Below are positions 1-6,879 of a stretch of DNA of 11,037 nt, in pieces. This stretch comes from Auxenochlorella pyrenoidosa (taxonomy: Eukaryota; Chlorophyta; Trebouxiophyceae; Chlorellales; Chlorellaceae). Position 1 is the stretch's first letter; the number at the start of each line of letters is the position of its first letter. Position numbers and translations under genes: made by a program. A model generated the notes under the pieces. The model had not been told where the DNA came from and made no database searches. It saw only the letters and a program-made list of their open reading frames with translations. Location: assembly GCA_001430745.1 (NCBI GenBank), contig KQ481983.1:3522482-3533518 (forward strand), given 5' to 3'.

Positions 1-1743
1 GCACGTTGGTGGAGTCGGACATGAAGAGGGTGACGCCCTCGCGGCCTGGGGGGGGGAGGGCGGGCGTGGGTGGGTGGGAGGGGGGCCATGCTGGGAAGGG
101 AAGGGGGGGGCCTGCGGCGCGCACGCGCCCCCAGCGCGCCCCGCAGCCCTGCCCACGCGCCCTGCGCGTCTGGCAAGCGTCCCCCAGCGTGCACAGCGCA
201 ACGTCGGCTCACCCAGGGCGTCGAACATCTCGCGGTCAAACACCTCGCCGTCCACCGGGTTCTCGTCGATCTTCCAGTCCCCGGTGTGCACAATGGTGCC
301 GTGCTCGCTGCGCAGCACGAGGCCGCAGCAGTCGGGGATGGAGTGGGTGACGCGGATGGGGGTGCACTCAAACGGGCCCAGCTGGAAGGGCTGCCGCATA
401 TTGATGGTGTGGCACCGCCCCTCGTCGTACAGGTTGAACTCCTGGGGGGGGGGGGGGGGCACAGGTCGTGCCGTGAGGCAGACAGGGGTTGGGCGGTGGG
501 GCCACGAGAGCGCCGTGAGGCGGGCCAGGCGGCAGGAGGAGGGAAGATACAAACTGCCAGGATCTGGGCGCTCGGGCGGGCCCCAACCGAGCATGCACAC
601 ACACAGCGCAGCGGCGCAGCAACCATTGGTCTGCTGCAGGAGGGGCACGCAGCTGCATCAGCGAGCGTCCCCGCTGCCGCAGCCCCGGGCACCCCGCCCC
701 GCCCCCGCCGCCGCTCCCGTCCTCACCTGCAGGCGGCGCTTGATGAGCTGCATGGGGAAGCCTCCGGCGTAGATGGGGGTGGCTGGGTCCAGGGCGGGCA
801 CCACCCAGGGCAGCGCGCCGATGTGGTCCTCGTGGCCGTGCGTGATCACCACCGCCTCGATCTTGTCGCGCCACTGGGCCAGGAAGGAGGTGTCGGGCAG
901 AATCTTCTGCATGCCCAGGTCGGTGAAGCTGCGGGGGGGGGCAGGCGGGGAGGGGGGCCGGGCGGTCAGGCAAGCGCAAGGGTGTGGGAGGCTGCAGGGA
1001 GCAAGGCGCTGCAGCGGCGGCGGGCCAGGTGGCGCATCGAGGCGAGGGCGAGGGGGCCAGCGGCCAGTAGCCCAAACGGCTGCCACTGGGCGCGTGGAAT
1101 CGCTGCTGCCCCCGTACATGCTTGCCTGGCCTGCAACTAAGCCATGCATACGCAAGAGGGGGGGGGGAGGCAGGGCGTGCCTGCCTGCCAGCGCACGGCG
1201 CATTCCCTGGCCCGCCCGGCGCTGCCGGCTCGACGCCTGGACACTCACTCTGGGAACATGAGGCCCGCGTCCACCAGGATATAGCGGTCGTACACGCCGA
1301 TCAGCATGCAGTTCATGCCGATCTCGCCCAGCCCGCCGATGGGCAGAACACGCAGCGGCGGGCCCTGCCCGGGCGGCGGCCCCGGAAACGGCCGCTTGTT
1401 GCGCGTGTTTTGCGACGACCCCAGGTGCTCGTAGCCGTCGCTGCGCACCGTAACACGGTTGTTACGCCGGCCGCCTGCAGCACAGGTTGTCAGCAATGTG
1501 CAGGGCTGGGCACGCAGAGAAAACGAGCAAACAGGTGGCGCGCTGGCGGCAGCGGCGGCGCATGCATGGCCGGCGGGCACCAGGACAGCCGGGCTCACCT
1601 CCCGCCCGGCACTGCGTGGTCTGTCCATGCTGCCGATGTGGCCGCTGCTGCTTAAAGGGTGCCGCGAAAGCAGAAAGGGCCCTGGCCCGCTCCTGCAGTG
1701 CCGGTGCGCCACCCAGCCGGCCCGCAAGCTCCCGGCTCGTCAT
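1..1743 (-). CDS. RNJ: Ribonuclease J, probably plastid-targeted (N-terminal part, runs off the left edge)
   Basis: RNase J is a metallo-beta-lactamase/beta-CASP exo- and endoribonuclease; in plants and green algae it matures and degrades chloroplast RNA. Exons: 1743-1599, 1474-1249, 928-727, 441-213 and 45-1 (open), all with GT-AG introns and matching phases, giving 282 codons here. Conserved segments are the strand [15 protein letters not shown] (about residues 89-103), LMFPD across an intron (120-124), the metal motif HGHEDHIG (H154, H156, D158, H159), THSIPD (223-228), HTGDWKID (243-250) and MSDSTN (276-281). The rest of the beta-CASP and C-terminal regions lies left of the window. Residues 1 to about 75 are rich in Arg, Ala and Ser and resemble a transit peptide. 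The start at 1743 is inferred: the frame stays open upstream to an ATG at 2019, but that stretch looks like promoter. Identity is very secure; exon 1 is moderately secure. Confidence 0.93.
444..459. repeat. G16 homopolymer in RNase J intron 3
   Basis: Sixteen consecutive G on the plus strand read as C16 in the RNase J pre-mRNA, directly before the CAG acceptor of exon 4 (exon starts at 441). It is an extreme polypyrimidine tract. Length is likely polymorphic or prone to sequencing error. Confidence 0.85.
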
Positions 1744-2084
1744 CAGAGGCGTGCACAAGGTTTGCAAGGATGCTCCGGCTCCCAGCTGTCCCGGCGCTGT
1801 GGCTGGCAAGCGGGCAATCAGAGAGGAGGGCCGGCAGAAGCTTGCGAAAGTTTCGGAAGCGCTTGTGCAAGCACCAATCTGATTGGCGGGGCTGTCAGGG
1901 AGCCCGATGGCAAACCCCCTGTCGGGATGTCGAGCTGGCAGATGCGCAGCTGGCGGAAACACGTTCAATCTGGGAATTAAGTCCCTGAACCTGTGATCAC
2001 TCGTCAGCAGAATCGACACCCTGCAGGGGAAGGCCTGCTGCCGAGAGTGAGGGCCTTCTCCTTTGCTGCCGGTTCTCGCCCGAG
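1744..2084. promoter_or_regulatory. Divergent intergenic region, likely bidirectional promoter
   Basis: This 341-bp gap separates the proposed ATG of RNase J (minus) from the earliest proposed ATG of the methyltransferase (plus). It has no recognisable conserved peptide in any frame and is less GC-extreme than its flanks. It must hold both 5' UTRs and both core promoters, so a shared promoter is the simplest reading. I see no clear TATA box. Confidence 0.6.
1874..1886. promoter_or_regulatory. Inverted pair of CCAAT boxes
   Basis: CCAATCTGATTGG is CCAATC, one central T, then GATTGG, so a CCAAT pentamer is present on each strand. It lies about 130 bp upstream of the RNase J start and about 200 bp upstream of the methyltransferase start. 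CCAAT is the known binding site of the trimeric factor NF-Y and is common in bidirectional promoters. Function here is inferred from position and symmetry only. Confidence 0.45.
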
Positions 2085-4848
2085 ATGGCCGCTGCAGTGA
2101 GTGCGAAGAGCTATTTCTGGGCTACAAGGATGCAGATATTGACCCGCAAGGGCGCCTGCGGCAAGGCGCGGTTGGCGGCACGACGAGTGGTTGCGGGCTC
2201 AGGCGTGCGCCGGTTGGCGGACTTGCCGCCGGCGCCGCCAGGTCAAAGGGTGGCAGCAACGGCGGTGAGGGTGCCAGCTGGAGGCAAGGCTGTAGAGCCA
2301 CTGGATGGCTTTTGCCAGTGGTGTTGTGGTATTGAGGCAGTCCAACCGGGCATCCCCCCTACCTCAGGCCGACGAGCAGAGCAAGATGGATGCGATCCAG
2401 GAGAGGAAGCAGAAGATGGAGGTGGGACTGGAAGCAGGGAGAGACTGGTTGGGAGGCGCTGCCTGGGGCACACCGGCTGCTGCATGGCTGGCTGCGCGCT
2501 CCCGGAGCGCAGCTCCACCCCGCCCATGGCGCCGCTTGGGTGGCCGAGACACTCGCGAGCACTTGTAGGTCACAGTACAGAGCGTTGTGTTCCCCCCCTC
2601 CTTGCAGGCTGTGTGGCAGGCGGCCGCCGCCAAATGTGAGTCGGTAGGGTGCAGCCTCGCCCCGGGGCTGCGTGCTGCTTTGTTGGGGGCACTTGTTGCC
2701 ACACCCCGCATGTGCTGCGCAATCAGGTCCCAACCGAGGCGTTGTGCCTTACTATTCACTCACCCCGCCTGCCGCCCCCAGACGCGGAGTGGGTGATCGA
2801 CAACCACGCCGCTCAGGGCATCTACCCCGAGTTTGCGGCCTTCCTGGCGCCCCGGCTGGAGGGCAGGGAGGGCGTGCGCATCCTCGACGTCGCTTCAGGT
2901 ATGTGTGGTGTGTGGTGGGGGGAGGCCGGCAACCATGCGGCAGCCGGGGGAGGCGGCAGCAAGGGCGGAGTGCACCGCCGCCCACATGACAACAGCAGCC
3001 CCTCGCCCCCACCCGCCCCTGCCTGCCTGCTCTCTACTACTCCCCCTGCCCCCCACCCCCACCCCACCCCCACCACCCCCACCCGCCTGCAGCAAGCGGC
3101 GAGCCTGCTGCCACGCTGGCGTCGGCCCTGCCCAGCGCCCAGGTGCTGTCCACCGACCTGGCCGCCCCCTACCTGGAGCTGGGCAGGGCGAGGGCAGCCA
3201 AGCTGAGCCTGCAGAACATCGCCTTTGAGACGGCAGACGCCGAGGACCTGAGCAAGTACCCGGACGCCAGCTTCGATGCCGTCACCTGCTCGCTTGTGGG
3301 TGGGGGGTGGAGGTGCAGGCCGGGGGTGGTGGTGGGTAAGCCCCAGGGCGGGCCGCCGGGCTTGCCCTGCCCGCCCGGCTGTCTGCCTGCCAGCACCAGT
3401 GCCGGTGCTCGCGGCTGGTGCACAGCTGTGTGTGAGGGTGGGATGTGCTGCTTGTGGTTGCTGCCGTGATGCCCGGGGCTTTGACACATGAGCTTCGCCC
3501 GGGGCTTTGCACCAGCTACGCTATGCGTAGGGCGGTGCATATCCCTTGGCATGGGGCGGCCGCTGTGTCATGGGCGTTGGCGGTCCGCCCTTTCCTGGGT
3601 CCTTGCCACCCCACCGGCCTGCCCCCGCTCCTCCCGCCCGGCCCGCAGGGCCTCATGTTCATGCCCAACATAGAGGCGGCGCTGCGAGAGTTTGTGCGCG
3701 TGCTCAAGCCCGGCGGGCTCTTTGTGGCAACTGTGTGGCAGGGGGAGGAGGAGGTGCGGGCAGCAGCACATTGTGTCGGGGTACCGCACAGCAGCTCCCT
3801 GAGGCTCGTCCTGCGGGCTGTGCTGTGTCGAGAGCTGTCTTCTGTGCGGCTTGGGATGCCCTAAGGGCTACCAGGGATGCTTTTCTCGGCAGAACAGGTT
3901 GCGGCAGCTGTCTTTCCTGGCCTCTGGCGTCAATGCCCTGGGCGCCTGTGGATCTGCATCGCTCACCCCACGGCATCGTGCAGTCAGCATCTCGGCACAG
4001 GCACCGCGCACGGGCGCACCACGCCCAGCCTGGGCCTGGCGGGCCCCCTCCCCCTGCAGGTTCCCTTCTTCAAGCTGACTCTGCGGTTTGCGCTGGAGTA
4101 TGATGCCGACCTGCTGAACGGGGCACCTGTGGCCACCGCCCTGCGGTTTGCCGAACCCTCGGGGCTACTCAAGGAGATGCAGGCGGCAGGGCTGGCGGAC
4201 GCAGCCACCCGCGTGCTCCAGGCAAGCACGGTCTTGTGCCAGCAAGCAAGGGTGGTGCCTGGTCGGTGCCATGGGCGGGGCAAGCGGGTGAGCACCGGGC
4301 AAGTGCGCGGCATTGTTGGTAAAGCACGTGCTGCGACGCTCAATGCGGGCAGCAGCAGTTGCCAGCACCTCCTGCGGTTGGAAGTGCAGCCTCGGCGCTG
4401 GCTTCCGCGCTGTGCACCACAAGCCTGAAGGGGAGCTCGCTTCAGCAGGGCGGGGACTGCGGCTGGCCCTGCGCAGGTCGAGTTCTTCATGCCGGCGGGC
4501 ATGTGGTGGCGTGAGATGCTGGAGATGCCCCTGCCCATCAAGGTGCGGGGGGCCCCCCGGGGGGGTCTGGGAGTAGTTGCGAAACCGCCCAGCAACGCGG
4601 CATGCCCTGCCAGCCTGCCCTGGGGCTCTGCCAGCCTGCATGTGATTGTGACGACCTTGCGATGCCGCCCTGCGCCCCTGCAGCCCTCGCTGGACAAGGC
4701 GCAGGCGGCGCGCCCGGGGGAGGATGTGTACGCCGCGGGGCGGGAGGAGATGCGGCGCCGCCTCAGGGCGGCCGGCTGGCTGGACGAGGAGGAGACGGTG
4801 CACATCAAGGGCAACGGGTGCTGGTTCATCACGGCAAAGAAGGCCTAG
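2085..4848 (+). CDS. Class I SAM-dependent methyltransferase (Methyltransf_11/UbiE-like), probably organelle-targeted
   Basis: Exons: 2085-2264, 2368-2421, 2608-2635, 2782-2898, 3093-3295, 3649-3753, 4060-4221, 4477-4542 and 4684-4848 (TAG), totalling 359 aa. Phases agree at every junction. The Rossmann core shows motif I ILDVASASGEP (about 121-131), the acidic end of strand 2 VLSTD (D148), ETADAEDL (172-179), SFDAVTCSL (186-194) and RVLKPGG (211-217). The C-terminal part continues with VPFFKL, PAGMWWREML and the final strand GNGCWFITAKKA. The substrate cannot be told. Motif I has Ala where this family usually has Gly. Intron 7 (4222-4476) begins with GC rather than GT. Exon 1 (residues 1-60, rich in Ala and Arg, no acidic residue until D46) reads as a transit peptide, but it rests only on splice signals, and the ATG at 2130 is an alternative start. 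The core from exon 2 onward is firm. Confidence 0.87.
4222..4476 (+). other. GC-AG intron in the methyltransferase gene
   Basis: The exon ending in RVLQ (4221) must join the exon beginning VEFFMP (4477, after GCGCAG). The junction on the left reads CAG|GCAAGC. This is the preferred context for the minor GC donor class, with strong pairing to U1 snRNA at the other positions. The nearest GT donor, at about 4231, has a poor context and would add three residues. Confidence 0.7.
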
Positions 4849-4924
4849 GCCGGGGGGCAGGCGCCACCTCAGGGCGGCGCATGGCAGGACTGCTGGCGCA
4901 GCATGCCCTGTTGGCTGGCTGGTT

Positions 4925-4967
4925 AGGACTGCCTGCGCTGCGGCTCTGACACCGCGCAGGCAGTCCT
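4925..4967 (+). repeat. Perfect 14-bp inverted repeat (3' UTR hairpin)
   Basis: AGGACTGCCTGCGC at 4925-4938 is exactly complementary to GCGCAGGCAGTCCT at 4954-4967, with a 15-nt loop. It begins 76 nt after the methyltransferase stop codon. The RNA stem would be stable and GC-rich. It lacks a following U-tract and the host is eukaryotic, so it is not a bacterial-type terminator. Confidence 0.8.
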
Positions 4968-5096
4968 GCTGCAGGCTGAGCGCAGCAGGTCTACTGGTTT
5001 TGAGCTCAGCTGTGAATGACGTTATTGCTCGTTGCACTCCGGGAGGACGTTCTGTGCCAACCAAGACGGTGCAGCCATGGTGCTTTTCTGGTCGTT

Positions 5097-5101
5097 TTAC
5101 A
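5097..5101 (-). terminator. Candidate TGTAA poly(A) signal for the small gene
   Basis: The plus strand reads TTACA, so the minus strand carries TGTAA, the usual chlorophyte polyadenylation signal. It lies about 235 nt past the stop at 5336. It is a single pentamer match, so position is the main support. Confidence 0.45.
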
Positions 5102-5298
5102 AGGGGGAAGGCAGATACAAATGGAACATGAAGGGCAACGCAAAATAATGCAACACCCTAGCAGGTGGGCGTGGAGGCAGGCCACGATTGGCAATTGGCA
5201 ACATGCGGGTCTTGCTCAAGGCTACGTTACGGCAGGGTGCAGTTGCGGGACCACAAGCGGCGTTGGCACATCCACACCCTACCAAACAGCATGTCATC

Positions 5299-5317
5299 TG
5301 GCAGGCGGTCCCTGCCA
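5299..5317 (-). repeat. Short 7-bp hairpin just after the small-gene stop
   Basis: TGGCAGG at 5299-5305 pairs with CCTGCCA at 5311-5317 around a 5-nt loop. It starts 18 nt beyond the stop codon of the small minus-strand gene. A 7-bp stem can occur by chance in DNA this GC-rich. Confidence 0.5.
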
Positions 5318-5335
5318 CATCCCAACAGTGCGGTT

Positions 5336-5975
5336 TCAGCCAATGCTGCAGCCGGCGGTGTCGACGCCCTGCTTGCCGAACGCCCCGGCAATGTCCACCA
5401 CCCCGCTCTCATCCTGCACAGGTGCAGGGCGGGTGGGTGGTGCCAGGGGCTGGGTGTGTGGTGGCAGGTGAGGTTCCCATGGGGAAGTAGGAGGCACTCA
5501 GTGGCTGTCATCGAAACTTGTTTCACTTCAAAGTGCCAAAAACCGCAACGCTGGGCCCTGTCGCGCGCCTGCAGCGGCACGCCGACGCCACGCTTGCGGA
5601 AGTGGCGGTCGGTGCCCTGGATCAGCGGCGGCGCAGCCTTGCCCTTGAGGCCCGTGGGGGAGGCCTGCATGTCGCAGTGAGGGTGTGGTGAGCAAGAGGT
5701 GTGGCGGGTGGGCCCTGGCAGTCGAAGGGGCTGATGGCCAAAGAGGCTGGAAGGGGCAGTAAGCGGCACCTGCGGGTGGGGGTGGGGGGGCGGGGGGGCG
5801 GTGCAGGCACCTGCCGTCAAAGTGACGCTTCCCACATGGTCCAGATCTGGAGCCGGCTCCTGCCGCCCTCGCACTAGCACGGGAATGCCCAGATCGCGAG
5901 AACACCCTGTGGGGTCCGCCCTGTGGCCCATCTCACCTTAGGCTCGGCAGCAGCCAGCGTGGTAGGTGGAGCCAT
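5336..5975 (-). CDS. Small unrecognised protein of 70 or 84 aa
   Basis: I do not recognise this protein. Proposed exons: 5975-5937 (MAPPTTLAAAEPK, donor AAG|GTGAGA), 5664 to about 5569 or 5527 (acceptor ATGCAG; begins ASPTGLKGKAAPPL and includes IQGTDRHFRKRG), and 5413-5336 (acceptor GTGCAG; begins DESGVVDIAGAFGKQGVD, ends CSIG and TGA). All junctions are phase 0. The exon-2 donor is uncertain: CAG|GCGCGC at 5569 gives 70 aa and a smooth join, while GAA|GTGAAA at 5527 gives 84 aa with a canonical GT but an AT-richer tail. The protein is soluble-looking, with no membrane segment and no convincing transit peptide; it is basic in the middle and acidic to neutral at the end. Support is the start with good context, strong splice sites at three of four boundaries, and a TGTAA at a sensible distance. 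Further exons inside intron 1 are possible. Confidence 0.5.
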
Positions 5976-6335
5976 GTCGCCAAAAGGCCTTGCAAAACGT
6001 GTTGCAGTGATCCAAACAATGTTCCAGCCCCGCAGTGGAGAAAGGGCAGGCTACATGGTGCCCTACCTGCCAGCTGGAGGGCACCGCAGCGCACCTGGCA
6101 TGCCATCTGCCACAGATTTGTGTCTCCACCTTCCGCACGGCTGCACGCCATGCTGCTGCCCCTGCTTCAAAGCAGGGCTTCTCACCCATACTGTGGCCTC
6201 CCCAGCAGATCGCGTCCCCCATCTCTAGAACAGGGCTTCCGGGACTCCAGCGCAGCAGTACACCCTCTGGCGCACGCCCTGCCAAGACAACTACCGCATA
6301 GATCAAGGCCAGCTGGCAGCTGCTGCAGTTTGAGC
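5976..6335. other. Intergenic stretch upstream of the small gene
   Basis: This stretch lies between the candidate poly(A) signal of the DUF3700 gene and the start of the small gene, both on the minus strand. It should hold the small gene's promoter and 5' UTR. No conserved peptide, RNA gene or repeat is visible. A minus-strand open frame crosses it (about 6417-5938), but its composition is not protein-like. Confidence 0.45.
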
Positions 6336-6340
6336 TTACA
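6336..6340 (-). terminator. Candidate TGTAA poly(A) signal for the DUF3700 gene
   Basis: TTACA on the plus strand is TGTAA on the minus strand, about 540 nt past the stop at 6880. It is the only TGTAA that I see between that stop and the next gene, and a UTR of this length is normal for green algae. Confidence 0.5.
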
Positions 6341-6763
6341 GGAGGCAGCATCTGGAAACCCTGAGAATTTGAAAGTCTGCCTGATGAGAGAATGCACACA
6401 ACACCAGTCTCAGGCACTGGCTGTGCTCAGCGACACAGCGGCGCCAGCATGTGAGTTGCATGCAGCCAGGCGCTCCTGCCCACATATCCAGCTCTGAGCG
6501 CTACTTGCGATATGCATGGAGATGGCAGCATACAGACCGTGCGCGGTGCATGAGAAGGGCGTCAGGCTGGCATGATGGTATGGAATACAGGTAAAAGGGT
6601 GCAAAGCAACCATCCAAAGGGGTGTGTGTGGCTGGACCGGCAGGGGCAATCAGCTGTTTGCGGAGCTACTGTGAGAGCGTAGGGCATGAGTTGCCTTTGT
6701 GTCTGCCTGAGCAACCTGAGCATGGATCTATATACTGCAAGATGCGCCGCGGTGGCAGCTGCG

Positions 6764-6790
6764 CTGGCGGTGACGGGGGGTCACCGCCAG
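6764..6790 (-). repeat. Perfect 10-bp hairpin in the DUF3700 3' UTR
   Basis: CTGGCGGTGA at 6764-6773 is the exact reverse complement of TCACCGCCAG at 6781-6790, with a 7-nt G-rich loop (C-rich in the minus-strand transcript). It starts about 90 nt after the stop codon. Confidence 0.75.
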
Positions 6791-6879
6791 TGGCAAGCAC
6801 ACTCTTGGCATGCCATCCCGCAAAGTGCTCGCCAGAAACCCAGGGCCTGGCGGCCCCGGGAGTGCAGGCCGCGGCCGAT

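Larger units (their letters stand above)
4849..5335. other. Convergent spacer with 3' UTRs of two genes
   Basis: This stretch of 487 bp lies between the stop of the plus-strand methyltransferase and the stop of the minus-strand small gene. I find no conserved coding signal in it. It must contain both 3' UTRs, and two hairpins lie here. No TGTAA appears on the plus strand; a TGCAA variant at 5149-5153 is a weak candidate for methyltransferase 3'-end formation. If used, the two transcripts would overlap tail to tail. Confidence 0.55.

Noticed and set aside
70..1140. Long plus-strand open frame of 356 codons
   Set aside because: It lies antisense to RNase J exons with secure catalytic motifs. 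Such open frames are common in DNA this GC-rich, and the peptide is low-complexity Ala/Gly/Arg.
1870..2019. Extension of RNase J to an ATG at 2019
   Set aside because: The frame is open, but it would put the CCAAT pair inside coding sequence and leave under 70 bp between divergent starts. The ATG at 1743 already gives a transit-like leader.
3020..3092. C-rich tandem-like tract
   Set aside because: It is the polypyrimidine region before the exon 5 acceptor of the methyltransferase, not an independent repeat element.
4165..5064. Long minus-strand open frame of 299 codons
   Set aside because: It is antisense to methyltransferase exons 7-9, which carry conserved motifs and consistent splice phases. 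The antisense peptide has no recognisable domain.
6725..6735. TATATA-like sequence
   Set aside because: It falls inside the proposed 3' UTR of the DUF3700 gene, with no gene start at a suitable distance on either strand.
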